In this document: in pieces, positions 49,151-62,899 of the stretch
Layout of the letters: the number at the start of each line of letters is the position of its first letter
How positions within the stretch are numbered: the first letter of the stretch is position 1
Assembly: GCF_000002425.4 (NCBI RefSeq)
Contig: NC_037256.1
Coordinates: 14,772,941 to 14,836,940 of the forward strand
Source of the DNA: Physcomitrium patens
Taxonomy: Eukaryota; Streptophyta; Bryopsida; Funariales; Funariaceae
DNA length: 64,000 bases
Reading direction: 5' to 3'
Position numbers and translations under genes: made by a program
The notes under the pieces: generated by a model
The model's input: only the letters and a program-made list of their open reading frames with translations
What the model was told of the DNA's origin: nothing
Databases searched by the model: none

Positions 49151-50383
49151 TAATCAAGACGGTGAATTGTCTTCGATTCTTTTGGAGTGAGTATTTATTA
49201 TTAATTTTTGATTCATTTTGTCTGCAAGTCTCTGGTACGTAGGCTTAATCTCATACGTGTTCTATACTGAAGTATTATTACTTCAACTGATATATCTAAT
49301 GTGTTGTCCAGCCCCTGCACGAAAACCTGTTAACCGTTGCCAGCATTACATTTGCTGCCTCTTAAGGGTGAAGCCGCAGATAGCTCGAAACCTTGGCATG
49401 CAAGATTAGATGTGAAGAATGGCAATTCAGTGTGCTCCTGTCTTCCTTGAACCAATCACCGTGAGATCTGAAAGGTTGCCAGAATGGGCTCCCAAGTTCG
49501 TCAAGGTTGTGCGCAACTACGTTCACAGGATTGTAAATCCATGTACACCAATTTTCATTATTATTCATGCACGTCTTTTAGTGAAATACTGGTTTCACAA
49601 TTTGTTCTATTGCAAACGCTCACACAATTGCCTTGTAGTTCATTGGTTTCTATATTAATTTCATCTTCGTTGCATTTCAAAAAGTTTTGTTTGCGTATAT
49701 GCTGCAATTACTGGAAGGTTGTTATCCCAGTGCGATCACAGAATAAAGTGTATTAAAGCATCGTTCACAAGTGCAGTTCAGAATTTACGACCTAGATCAG
49801 GTGCATACTGGTCCATCAATTTCAGCACCATTGTTCAATTCTGCATGTTAGAGCTGTTGGTAAACATTACTTAAGTTTGATAGAGCGTCTGTACATGCTC
49901 TACTATTCCTTTCGAGAAATCTCGTTGATGGAGGCGTCGGACCACTACAGTAACTTCACCAGCAGATGGTAACAAGTCCCGATGTTTACGAAACTATTTG
50001 TGATTTGAGTTCTATCCAGTAGGGCAGTGTGAGACATCACACCAACCCTATTCACATTGATGACAAGAAAGACCGCAACAAAATATATGCGGAAAAACCA
50101 TTTCTCATTGCATGTTAATTAGGATACTATATGAGTACTTAGCAGAAGCTACATACAAGCTGCTTGCTGTGCCATCATGCTCTATTTCTAGGACCAATGG
50201 CGAATCCCAAGGATTTGCGGAATTTGAAACTTTGCAATTGACATCAGTAGAAGATAAAAGGCTGGCAGTGGATGAAAGAGAGCCCATTCCTCTCGCCACA
50301 GCAACTGATACATACCATTGAGGTTGATTCTCTTCACCAACCAAATACCCTTAGATGGTGAGGTCGGCACCTATTTCCCGAAT
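49151..50383. other. 3' flanks of convergent JmjC and PET100-like genes
   Basis: I see no gene. Short frames at 49218-49756 and 50105-50370 have no family motifs. The region presumably carries the 3' untranslated parts of both neighbours. Confidence 0.5.
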
Positions 50384-51226
50384 TTATGACGCTGCTTTGT
50401 TCTTCTTGATCATATCGCGAATTTCATCCCCTGATGGTGGACGAGGTCCTTCTGGTGGGTAGACCACATATGAGCGCTGGCACAAGTACCACTGCAGTTA
50501 GAACTGCAGTTTGAATTTGGGTAATTCGAAGAGTAGTAGTAAAACTGATATAACTCAAGGCCCACCAGGACATGGAATACTAATACCTTCACACACGACA
50601 GCGAAATTTGAAGCACAAACCAGACAAGGGCTTGATGCAACATATGTTTCGTCACCGTGGCACAGCCACATTACAGAAATTATTAACTATAAAGAGAAAC
50701 TCGTAAGAAAGTGACTATGAAACAAAGAAGCGAACTCTGTCTGCTCACTGACGTATACAGCAAGTCACGTGTCCACACAACGGGATTTCGAAGAATTTGG
50801 GTTCAGATAGAAACAAAATTTTAATCTTGCTGGATTGAAGATGCTTCAAACTCGTTAATCTGGAGCAATCCACAACCGCAACCACCATTCTTGAAGAATA
50901 TGGATAAAATGAAAATACGCTACTAAAAGTAGTTTCAATCAATTCCATCGCTAAATCTTGCTCCATTGTAAATTGAACTTAAACAGGCACCAATAACTTG
51001 GGAGAATGAAAACGAAGTAATCTCAAGACACACCGAGCTAAACCCACAAATTAAAGATGGTAATTGACGTGAGTTGGAATGTAACATAGGTGCTTACATT
51101 ACGAATAATCTTCTCCAGATTATCGGAGTTGTTTGCAAAAGCGTACATCATGACAATCGGAATAGCAATGTAGGTGCCAAATTTGAACACCTCCAATAGT
51201 CCCTTCTTCTTCCCCAATGCAGACAT
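50384..51226 (-). CDS. PET100: PET100-like cytochrome c oxidase assembly protein
   Basis: Two exons on the minus strand, 51098-51226 and 50384-50476, joined AAT|GTAAGC to GTGCCAG|CGC in phase 0, give 73 aa. After a short basic start (MSALGKKKGLLEVFKFG) there is one hydrophobic segment (TYIAIPIVMMYAFA) and then NLEKIIRN. Exon 2 gives RSYVVYPPEGPRPPS and a charged tail. The LEVFKFG..I.IPI.MMY signature and the VYPPEGPRP tail fit PET100, an inner-membrane factor needed to build complex IV. The second exon is short enough to be missed by simple gene finding. The protein is tiny, so the match rests on motif order. Confidence 0.82.
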
Positions 51227-54073
51227 CCTATCCCTCTCCGAAGCAAACCTTGCAAAAAAATTCTTCAGTCGTCTGCACCTGCTCTATACCGCAAACAGAG
51301 ATATTGTCAAGCACCTTCCAAACTCCGAGCAGAAGTGATTGATACCACAGAACGATTTAAAGTATATACCACAAAATCCGCCAAAACCCTCAATGAGAAA
51401 AACTATTGTTTTTCGAAAACAGCATCAGTTTCTCTCCAAATTCCGCACCACGACGGCTTCCTTTGAACACTTAAATAAACATGGCCAACCCTAGAGTTAC
51501 CGAAATTCCTTCTAGATCTACAACTTCGCTCAAATGACTGATCCAACTTGGTCTCTGAGATGGATTAATTGTACCCAATGAAAGTAAACAAAAAATAGAA
51601 GAAAAAAGCATGTTCACCAGGGTAGGCGATTCCGTTCACTAAGCGCAGCAAGCAGACAACCACAAAATTCACCAAAACTTCTACCAGTACCTAGCAGAGC
51701 GCCATCGTCCTGACTAGGATACTTATAAGCGAAGCAGAGATGGATGAGACAATGACGAGTATCAGATGATGACGGAACTCAGTCCTCGGCTCTTGTGAAG
51801 ACGCATCATGTGGAAAGTAGGAAAACTGAACTGGATGAATGAGAGGCGAACGGCGCACTCTAAGGACCAGTGTTTCCGGATTTTGGGGTTCTGCCGTTTT
51901 TGTCTATGCTAATACGTGTGCTAATGAATTTCAGCATACAGATTTTTCCCTTGCGTTGATTGAAGACATTAGAGAACTGCACATGCAGCTTCAATTTTAA
52001 CTGTTGAATTCTTATTGGGTACATTTGCAATAGGAAAGAACAGAGCGAAGGTTTTAGGACATACTGGTGGTGGAGCTAGCAGGAGGTCTGACTGTATCGC
52101 CCACGTGCTCCGTGGCTTTGCTGATTTACCATGAACCTGCCATGGGCTTGGTTTCAGGAGACATCAGTTGCCAGTGCGCTACCATGCCCACTCCATCCAT
52201 TTTCCTCTCTCCCTCCTTCCCTCCTTCCCTCCTTCCTTTCTTACTTTCTTTCTTCAGCTTACCTTCTTCGCTGTATTTGTTTAACAAGCATAATGTCAAA
52301 TAGGATATTAGAAGCAAGATTTGATGAGAAGAAGAATTTAGTAGTCGCATAGAATAGTAATCCGCCCATACTTTACTTATGCCCTCCTTTTGTCCTCCTT
52401 CGGTGCTCTCTGCTCAGTGGTATTAACTTCTATAATTCTCGGAGTATTTTGATCTCTGATACCACGTGAAAATCCAGGGCTGCCTCCCCAACCAGTCTGG
52501 GGCCTCACAAGAATGGGTGATACATTGTCATTTAACTGCAGGTAGTCAACTAAACAGTTAAATGTAATGGCCATGGTGGAATACGTAATCGTAGTGTAAA
52601 TTGACCTTCAGTGTTTCTTGATGTACTTCTGAAGCTTGTCCCTCTGCAGCTGTAACAATTAACAGGATATTGACAACTCGCCCACAACTTCTGTTCGACC
52701 TAGATCAGCTAGAGATGGACTGGAGATTTGAAGTTGGCGCTAGCATCGTATCTCACGGACGACAGGGGCTGTTTCAGGTTTTCCAACAGTGTCACCCAAA
52801 ATTGGATTGATGAAATGTTTTCACCTTGAATGATTCTTGAATCAAAATTGACTCTTGTTTCACACGCATTTCATCAGACATGGCAGCATTCATATCGCAT
52901 TCATATCTTTCACAGCTTCTTCTTGTATCCTTGCTTACCAAGGGTACATTCTGATTTGATAGAAGTGACTTAAGTTGAGATGCACAATCTGGCTACAGGA
53001 ACGGAAGTCTGTATTTTGTGCTTCAGATTCTTACACCGGCATATTTTAGCTAAATGCTGAAGGATAAATAGTGTGGATTCTTACAGTGATCACCCCTTCG
53101 GGACGAGAAAGGACGTTTATCAAAGACTTACCAATTACTGTTTGGTGACATGGAGCCACCCACCTGATCATAGGTGGTATTCAGGACGGAATCAAAACTG
53201 TAATTTCTGTTAACAAAACCAATAGCCCATTTCTTGGAAAGCTATTCATGCAGCAGCCATAGCTCTAACCCTACTCAATTGTTGCTGCACCATCACATTT
53301 GAGCTATCCAGCACCTGGAAAAAATGTTCTTTATAATGAGAAGAGTTGCTATGAATACTTTATCGGATAGAGTCAAACACTCGGGCGCTTTAGTCAAATG
53401 TTACAACTTTTAAATTTGTGAGAGATCTGAGATTTCAGTTTAAACTTCAGTTCAATTCACCAATCCATAGAAGATCTTATGATTGCACACCTACAAAACT
53501 TTTCATCAAATCAAATGAACCTGAAACCTTAACACTAATTTTTTTAGATTTAGATGATGCACTTTAATCAGAAGAGTATCAAAGTCATCTCACAGTATAA
53601 AATTGCGTAGCGCAAAAGAATGAACGAACTATTGGTAAAACAATCATAGTTTGGGGAAAACGATACCTAGGACAAGCTGATTATCAAGTTGTGGAAGTTG
53701 TAATCACGAGTTTCAAGCAACCAGGCTTCACTGTAGCAGTTACAATTAATAAGCAAAACAAGAACAAGAGTACAACTTATTGTTGAAAGTAATAGTGGTT
53801 ACATTACCTGTGTAACTAAATTAGAGTTCATTTGAGCATACTGCATGAGCATAAATCTTTCATCACATTACAATTAGAGCAAGGGTAAGTCGAGATTATG
53901 AACTCCTGCGTCAGTCCCGAGAAATTGTAATCCAAGAGCACTCTTTGAGGGAGCACTCCAGCTACTGGTGCAAGAAAGCACTACTCTATGAGCCTGAAGG
54001 CACGAAGGGTATAAAAGATTGGAACTTAGAATCCTTTGCAGAAACGCTTGGATGGGAACACAGGGAATACCTA
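51227..54073. other. intergenic DNA between PET100-like and RRP6-like genes
   Basis: 51227-51900 is likely the promoter and leader of the PET100-like gene. 53300-54073 is likely the 3' untranslated region of the RRP6-like gene. Between them I see no supported gene. A (CCTT)n run lies at about 52209-52238, and a primer-binding-site-like word at 52451-52462. Confidence 0.5.
52209..52238. repeat. (CCTT)n-type microsatellite
   Basis: Tandem CCTT/CCCTT units in intergenic DNA. Confidence 0.85.
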
Positions 54074-57000
54074 TCAGCGTTTGAAGGAGGCTGTCCTGTT
54101 TCCACTTTGTGGGAAAACTTGTCTCCTCTTAGCAGCCGGGATGCCTTCAGGACGAGGCTCCTGTCTAACTCTCCGAAGAGGATCGAACGGTTGCACTGGC
54201 CCGTTTGTGGATGGTGGAGCCAACTGCTTCTGCCGTTTGTTTGGGTTCACCGGCCTGCCTCTACCCCGTCCTCGACTAGCTTGGCCATCGTCTTTACGAG
54301 AAACTAGGTTGTCTCCTAAACCAATTTCTCTTCTAGCTACCCCATAGTCAAATGGCTTAAAACCAGCTTCCTCACCAACAAATACCTCATTGACTTCAAC
54401 AGCAAAAAGCTTCTGTTTCTCAGGTTGTTGGTGGTTAGGTCTTGGAGAACTGGACGAGTGTGCTTGGTGCTCTCTGTGTTGATGCTTATGATGTCTCCGC
54501 ATCTCAGAGAGTGGTTTCGGAAGAGGACTTTCCTCCTCAGTAGCGAACTCGGCCTGCCGATTTGAGCGATTCTTGTCGAATCCTTTCCTGAACTCTCTCT
54601 CAGTGCTCCCAATCTTCACGTAGTCACCTAAGTCTTCAAGCAAGGAGTCCCCTTGAATTGGAGAAGCATTTACTTCATTGGGTGAAGAAGACTGTGAGTA
54701 TAAGATATTGGGTGGTTCACTTCCGGTGGCTGCTGAAACGACGGTAGAAGTCTCTTGAGCAGACATCTCTGCATCCTGCTCGCCTAGAGTTGGAGCTCGA
54801 TGAAAAGGAAGTATCACTGAAGCCTGAATCCGGCTCGCACGCAACTTAGCTGCTACCTGTGTAGCAACGAACTTGATTTAGATCGACTATATCATAAAAG
54901 CTATATAGCTCTGAAAGAAACGTAACCACATTAACAGCGGAAAAACTTAAGAGACATCGTAAAACCATAATTTTGAAGCCACTCAAATCTTGAACCATTA
55001 TATAAGCTGCCTCTACCACTTCGATCATAAAAATAGAGAAAAACAGCACTACATACTACTCACTAACAGAAATACATCCACTGATAATATTCAAAATCAA
55101 AACTAGTAGCAGAAAACTTACCATTTCCATATCCTCATTTTGCCTCTTTTGGCGTTTGCGATGTCCAGAAGAACCAAGCATAGACCCCATGCCGTGTCGT
55201 GCTGCTCCATGGCTTTTACTCGAGGCAAAACTTTGATCCGCAGGTTTTGACAAAACAGCTGCGCTTCTTGTAGGATTTACTTCTGGGACTGATAAGTTTC
55301 CAGGACTTGTTTCGGAAACTTTCTCTTCGTCAGCAACGCCCATAATAACATCCTCACTCTTACGGCTGTCATCAAAGGAAACTGGAGTTGTATTGGTCAA
55401 ACACACTTCATTCCCACGTCCTTGATACTCCAAAACTTTGCTATCTTCTGAAAAAACCTCAACTTTTGAGATGTTCATGCTCTCCTCCGCGTTTTCAACT
55501 AAACCACTCACAACGTTAAGACTGGTACTCAAGCTGGCACCTGTTACAACCTCAGATTCACTGGGACACTTGGCTGATTCTGAATTCGTTAGGCCTCTCC
55601 TAGAGTTTGGTGAACTAGCTTTTGTGGAGGTTTTGGTAGCTTTTGCTTCAGTCTTCAAATCTTCGCTACGTGCGGAACTCGTTTTCTTTGAACAACCTCC
55701 AAACAGGGCTAGAGAAGGTACAGAAGCCCTTCTAACTACTGCTGCATTTACGTTGCTCGTAGATGCTGGCTTAGTATCTTCAGCAGAAGATTTTCTAACC
55801 ATGACCTGAGCACTCATGGAGGACCCCACTGTTAGCTGTTCTGTACATGTTTCCGCTTTTCCAGGTTTAGAATCATTCTCCGCAAATGCCGAAAAATCCA
55901 CACGTGTTTGCTCTTCAGTACGATGGTTAACGTCAGCAGTAAGTTTCATGTTGACATCTTCACCATGTGCTGAAACAGGTGTAACATCTTCTTCCATTCG
56001 CTTGGGAACACTTGACACAGAGTCTGTAATTTTGATCGCATTTTGAGTCATGATTTTGTTCACAAGGTCCGATTCCGGATTCAAATTCATTACGGATTCA
56101 GTAACAGAAGTTTCCTTAGATTCGCTTTTCTCAGACAAAGTAAATGAGGTAGCAGGAGCGGCAGTAGCAGCCTTTTCCCTGTACTGTCTGATCACTTCCA
56201 ATACTTCAGCTGTATATTGACCGACAACTGAATGCGGTCCTCTGATCGCTATCTGCAACGTTCGCGCAGTGTCGGGCATCTCCTCAGCTGGTAGTCATAA
56301 ATGCACAGGCCACACTTGAGCTGTTTCAGTAATCAGACTGAAAACCCAATTAAAACGTAGTCCGTTACAACATGATTCATGATTCGTATATATCATGCAA
56401 ACTTGTAAGCCGCTTAATCGACAGCACTGGAGAGCATATGAAAGAATAGAGATGTGTACCAAGCTTGTAAAGGAGCTGGTTAGGTAACACAAAACCAGTG
56501 CTTTCGTCTAGTTTACGAGCAAGATTATCGCGCCATGCATATAAACCCTGGAGACAGATTGAAGACAAGCAATTTAAGAAAGGAGCTTCTGAATTCTCCC
56601 AAACCCAGAATTATAAGAGTATTCATATACAAAGGAACCTCGGTGTGTTGATAAAATGTAATAATGACGATGTGATACTTGCAGCCGGAAGACACTATGA
56701 CAAAAGCAAACACGATAGAAGAACGCTGATGACTCACAGCAAGCACTGACATTTGCTCGGAATTGAAATTCTTATCCTGCAATCTGCACATCAACCACAA
56801 TGGAACTTGTCACAACTTTAAACGTTACTATTTAAGTCAGAGAACCACTACCGAAGAAGATAAACAAATAAATAAATACCAATCATAGAAAAATGATCCT
56901 TACGCTTCGAATAAATGCACATGAAGTGCTTACCCATATAAAGAAAGGTAAGAAGTCTCAGTCAATATGTCTTTTTTATACATCTTAAGACAGATGTCAC

Positions 57001-60000
57001 GACTACGTTTATAGACCTGCAAAGGATCAAAGCAAGGCCTCTTAAGTTGATGAAGTACTTAAATCACATTTCTCCATATAAAAATTTAGTGTCAACGAAA
57101 AACCTGCGGTGCCTACTCACATAACTCAAAACCTAAGAACACAAATATGAATACAAGATGCAGATCCTGATCAACCATGACCCAAAAAAAAGAAAATGTA
57201 CCTGTAGAACTGGATCATCCGCATCATTTCCAGCAGTAGAGCGCATAGACACCAGCACTACTCTCAGCAGGTCATACAGATACAGTAGGTAATGAGTGTC
57301 CTCTCTTGCATATCTGACATGTACAAGATTATGAACAATCAAGCTGGCAGCTAGAACAATATTGGGTACAGAGATTCTAGAGAGATCATAATCACCATTT
57401 CAGAAAAAGTTTGTGCGAGGATCACACTGCAGATTAAATTCAATTACCAAAACTCTGAACAATTAAACCACAGTATCGTCTATGACGGCATAGATCGATC
57501 AAAGACGCATAAGTGACTAATAAAAGCGTCAAAATGTATATGTGAACGCGAAGCTGCTTGAGGCAAAGTAATTAAGCTTAAGCAATTTTCACAGTCGCTC
57601 TAAAATGAAAAGAATATCAGATTATAAATCATACAAATGAGTCAACAAAAGTGCCAAGTAGAGCGCCATACTTGATCATTTCAGCAGGAAGAGGTCGAAT
57701 ACGCCAGTCTGCAAGCTGGTAACTGTTAACATATGGCCAACACCAAGGCACAGTGAGCATTCACAAACAATAAGTAGTTGCCAAAACATAAAAAGTCAGG
57801 TGTAATGACCAGGGTCAAATTCGCACCGTTTATCTGGATTGATCTTCAAGAAACGTTGCATTAAAAATGCAAGCCCAAATCCTTCCAGTTGTAGCACCCT
57901 TGCTGCCTGCTCACCCCTCATCCCATTCCATTTAGGTGCTTACAGACTGCCTTCTTCCGTGAAGAATTCAAATGTTAAATGAACAGCCCAGCCTTTGAAT
58001 CCTTTTAGAAACATTAGCCAAATACTTTTTGAGTTAAACTTATATTCATCCACGTGGTATGTCAGTATATACAAATGACAGACCTGGCCGGTATCAAACA
58101 TGTTGCACACATATATGCCAAAGTCTCTTTGAAGCCATTCAATATCACGATCTGCCCCATGCATCACCTGCACTTCAGAAACAAAAATCATAGCTGTTTA
58201 GAAAGATAAAATCGAATTTGAACAATTTAGATTTAATAGAATAAGGAGAGCCAGAAAAAGAGGAGAAGGGAAAGAGAAACAGTGGAAGACCTTTTTGACA
58301 TTAGCATCAGCAAAAAGATCCTTCAGAGAAGGACCCATGTGACTGCGCAATGCAAGAGCGTCCACGATAAAATCTTCTGATCGTGTCGAAACTTGCATTA
58401 GACAAACAAAACCTTGAAAGGAACGATAATTGTGATTTTCGAGGTCTACCTGTAGCCAGCAAGAAGCAAGTTGTAAGGAGGACTAACCAGAGACAATAGA
58501 CAAAAAGTTTCAAAAAATGAAAATAAAGGTGAGCATATGGTAATGAAATAATATCTTTACATTTAATTTAGTTTAGATCAAATTAAAAAGGCTGCATAGA
58601 GGAGCTCATTCATATCAGATAGCATAAAAGCCAAAAGAGATCTCAATCAACAAAATATTATATATCCAGCAGTGACATTCCCATAATTTCTCACAAACTA
58701 AAAAGGCAATCACTTCATTTTAAAGGGCAACATAATCAATTCAAGCTAAATTAAATTTGAAAAATGAGCTAAACAAGTAGCACAGCTTGCCCTCTGAGTT
58801 TTCAAGCAATTTAGGTCAACAATGTAAAAGTTAGAGACCAACAGCAATTTCTCCAGCAAGCCTGCACTTCATAGCCATATCTTTGAGTTCTGACGCTGTT
58901 GAGATCACAGTTAATGGCGTTTCATCAACCGGTCTCGGCTCCTGAGGGACAGGTGCTTCGAGCATTTTCTCATTCACGTATTCCATTTTCGTCAGTACAT
59001 CCTGCAGTCAGAGAAATCAAATCCAGTGTACACGGATTCAGAGGTCTCTTGAAACGAAGAAACGTCGACATGGTATTTGCTACGAACAACCACACGAAGA
59101 CAAGAGCTTGCAGTGAATCATGACTTGTGGCCAAGATGTACAACCTTAAAAAATAAGACCTGCATGACGACCTGCCACGTAATCAATATATCTGTCCTAA
59201 GCTGAGACCCAACTTACCTCCAACGGATGCATGTCTTCAAAGGTAACACCAAGCCTCCGTGCGTGCATGTCCAAGGCTGATAAACCTACCGTTAAAAGAT
59301 ACACATGAGTACAAACTGGTCAAATAGCTGCACTGCCTTTCAGACCCAACGCAAAGCTCAAACGGACGGGTCACAGTTTGCCAATAGCCACATCTCTCAG
59401 TTACGAGAGTTGCACTGCAATACTTCCACTACCCTAAAGTAAAGGCGCTCACAACAATAGGGCTAAGCAAGCCAGAATAACAAGAATACGACACGTTAAG
59501 TTGCGACTTGAGTAGAATTCGACTGACATAGCATACCTTCTGATTGAGAGTCTAACTTCTGCACCTGAGGATGCTTGAATGGAGTATTGGAATTGTCCAC
59601 CATGACATCGAACTTGTTTTGCGGCCGTGGTATAGACCTCACGTGAAAGGGCACAGACCGGCGCTCATCACTTCCTTTGGATGCTTTAGCCCCTTCACTT
59701 GGGCTACCGTCGTGTTTTTGGAACTTTGTTGGAGTTCGAAATTTTTCATTAGGCCTGCCTCGCTTTCCATCAGACTTTTGCTTGGCCAATTGATCGACTG
59801 CGGCATCAATCCCTTCCATAAGATCATCTTGCAGTGCCACTAGCCAGTCATAAGTCTCATCTAGATCACTTGGAAAACCAGCTGTCTGTGGTCGCAAATG
59901 GTTAGCTAATCCTAAATCATTTAGAAGATCCTTCACTTGGGTTTGAATTCTTCGCACAGGGGTCTTGAATTGCGGAAAGTTATTGTAAAAGTGGAAGTCT

Positions 60001-60122
60001 TTATCAGCCGGAAACTCCTCTGCGAGCCTCTCCACTCGGTGAATTGCATCCTGCACAGGTCCCTTCAAGGTTTTCGCAACCTCATTGGCCTGCAACGGTG
60101 CGGGATTCTCTCTGTCCCCCAT
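54074..60122 (-). CDS. RRP6L: RRP6-like nuclear exosome 3'-5' exoribonuclease
   Basis: Thirteen exons on the minus strand: 59537-60122, 59218-59285, 58839-59001, 58291-58445, 58084-58167, 57827-57906, 57672-57722, 57202-57313, 56934-57016, 56738-56783, 56460-56547, 55122-56287 and 54074-54856. They give 1154 aa with all phases agreeing. The start is MGDREN. An N-terminal PMC2NT-type region (about 15-110) would bind the exosome cofactor. The DEDD-Y exonuclease domain shows D273-L-E275, HGADRD (D332) and [10 protein letters not shown] (Y397, D401), so the catalytic set looks complete. An HRDC domain follows (about 460-505, [22 protein letters not shown]). The long disordered C-terminus (505-1154) has an AT-hook-like RGRGRGRP at about 1089-1096 and basic KRQKQ and KRR patches that could direct it to the nucleolus. 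RRP6 proteins trim and degrade nuclear RNAs. This looks like the RRP6L1/L2 type. Confidence 0.92.
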
Positions 60123-62100
60123 GAGTGACAAAAACTTGTGCAGCAATGAAAATTGCAATAACTGAGATTAACTCTACGATGAAGAAAATGCGAAACTCAT
60201 TGATTCAAATGGACTCATCGGAATAATCCTTCACGTTCCAATTGCAACATAAAAGAAGAGACTGTCACTGCCTGCAGAGCATGAAACCCAAGACCACCTC
60301 AACCCACAAAAGCGCGTCTTCGCGACTGCAAGTTCCTAGCAAATCGTCACCATAAGCGGCATCGCATCTACCACACCCAACCAGAGAGCATACCCACACT
60401 TCCGACCTCAAACGCAGTGATTTCAACGTTACCCAGAACTATACGATCAACCGAACTGCGTCCTCAATTCTCAACACTCAACCCTCGCATCTTCCACTTC
60501 CACAGAGAGACACGAAAATTATCCCCAGCCCAAGCTCTCTTTCCGGGCAAAAATACCGACTTCAGCATGAAAATACCGATGAAGCATGTCCCGAAGGTCC
60601 AGATCCATCAACAGAGCAATCCTTAAACCCTAAACCTAAACAAAGCATCGAAAAGCCTCCTGGATGAATGTACGCTTCTCATCTACCGTGGCTTTCCTTT
60701 GGATCACCACCCCCTCCACTGCGAGGCACATTCTCGCAAGCCCATGCTGACAATTCAAAACGCACATTCTTCTTCTCTTTTGTCTGAGTTGAGATGGTTC
60801 AATACCCACGATCATCGCCATGAAAATCTTCCGATGTGGATGCGACCCAAATCAACCCATATCCTTCTACTCTTGCACCAAGAACACCTCCTCTCGTAAT
60901 CACCGCTTCGCAACACGCATTGCTCCACCTCCGCTTCAATGAGATTGCCAGACTCGATCATCGACTTGCTGAATTCGCCTAGCGATCGCAACTTCTCTAG
61001 CATGAAGCAGTAACAATTTTCATTTACATTTTTTTCTTCCTGGAGACTTTCTATTCATCCTCCTTTCGAACCGTAAACTGCATTCTGCCAAACTCGTCTA
61101 TTGGGTGGAATTTGCCTGTCGATGAGACACACTGTCATGCTCGTGTTGCGTGAAGCTTTCCCTTCCGCTAACATCGTGTTATGTTTGTGGGATTGTGTGT
61201 GTGCAAAGTATATTATTTTGGTAGCAAAAACACCCTATAAAAGCCACTAATCTATTCGCCTTGCGCTAAATTGTTTTCCCTGTTAGACTGTCTCATTCTG
61301 CTGGCTTTTACATCCGTTAGTAATTACTGTTATCATTAGTTTCTCAGCATTTAGACAGGACCTCTGAGGCATGTTAGGGGGTTCAGACTTGGATTTTTTG
61401 GGTGATATTTCATCAGTGACGTATGCCGTGATATTTTGAAATAGAATTTCATACTTCATCAAATCACCTATCTTGCAAAGTGGGTGATTTTAAAATCAAA
61501 ATATGAAAGGATGGGTGAAATATCAAAAACTATATTGCTTGCCTTAATTCTCTTTTCACTTTGACTTTTCCAAATCACCAAAATATTTGAATGATGATAT
61601 TTTAGATTTGATATTTTAAGTGATCCTTGAAATATCAAGTATTGAATTCAATTATTTGTTTTTGCAAAACTTCCAAGTCTTAACCTCCTATTGTAAGTTT
61701 TTAAATTTTTAAACTTTGAATTTCTATCATGATATCAATATTGGGATATCCCAAAATTATTGTGATATGAGTGATACATGTGAGTTTAGGTATTTAGAGT
61801 TAATACATATTAGTTTGAAAGAGAGAAAGCTATTAGTGCATACTAGAACAATAGATAATATAATAACAAAAGAACAGCCATTAGAAAAATAGTCAAATTT
61901 TACAACATAGAAAGATATTGTGCAAAATATTTTTGAAAAGGACGATTTGTAGGATTTACTTGAACCATAAGACAAGGAATTAGAAGAAGAAAAAGAATCA
62001 ATTGTAATTGACAACAAATACAATTATGTAGCTTATAAAATTCCAACTCGAAAAAAGAAGTAAGTTTAAGGTGATTGGCATTGTTAACTTAATTATAAAA
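60123..62100. other. RRP6-like 5' flank and intergenic DNA
   Basis: 60123-61150 has mixed composition and probably contains the promoter and leader of the RRP6-like gene. Short frames on both strands (60417-61003) show no domain. Beyond 61350 the DNA is AT-rich. At 61800-62060 the plus strand reads as a broken acidic frame (KELEEEKESIVIDNKYNYVAYK) that I do not recognise. Confidence 0.5.
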
Positions 62101-62274
62101 AATTGTTAAATTGATTTAAGCATTTCTAAAATCAAGTCAGTCATCTTAACCATAGTCAAAAAATTCTCCACTATTGAATTTGTAATTAATTGAAAGATGA
62201 ACTCAAGAATTTATGTGCAAATTTATGATGATGGATGGATTGATTTAATAAATGCATAGGTTGATTTAATAATT
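62101..62274. mobile_element. MITE-like element (copy 2 of the family)
   Basis: The left end is AATTGTTAAATTGATTTAAG. The right end read backwards is AATTATTAAATCAACCTATG followed by GCATTTATTAAATCAATCC, which matches the copy at 20114-20293 better than its own left end. The core (minus strand) reads TTCAATAGTGGAGAATT, the same motif as in the other copies. Length is about 174 bp, with no coding capacity. Confidence 0.7.
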
Positions 62275-62899
62275 TATTAATTATGTTATCTAAGGTACTA
62301 TTGAAATGACAGTAGATTATTTCTAAGATCTAAGATTCTTCTAATCTTCAGTAATATAAATCTCATCACAATATAGGAGAGCATAAATTAGAACAAAATT
62401 GAATAGAACTAAATAGAATGGAATATAAAAGGCAACACAGAGCAAAAGAGAATAAAATAGAATTGAATAAAAAAGTATAAAATCATTTTTTACTAAAAAA
62501 AGATACCAAAGCCATACTTGACTGGATATCCAAATGGCTCTGGTTAGTCCTATTTATACTTTGTCCAACCATCTTTGAACTTTCTAGAATGTTTTTAATA
62601 ATAGGCCCTACCTAAATAACTGTTCTAAGTCCTTTTTAGAATGTTCCATGGTAGATCTTACATAGACCACCAACCTAACTTCAATTCTAGAAACTTCTAG
62701 AAACTTCCAAAAACTTCCCAACCATAGTTCCAACTACCTATCTCTATGTATCAACAATATAAATATCTTATCTATATCTTGTTACAACTACCTTTCATTA
62801 GAAATATTAAAGAACTTGTAGCTATTTAGAAATTTTTGCAAATAAAATAAAACACTTGGACTATTGCTGATACAATGGTATTATATAATATTTAGGCAA
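62275..62899. other. AT-rich intergenic DNA
   Basis: I recognise no feature. The sequence at 62380-62480 has loose repeats of the type AATAGAAT and GAATAGAAC. Confidence 0.5.
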
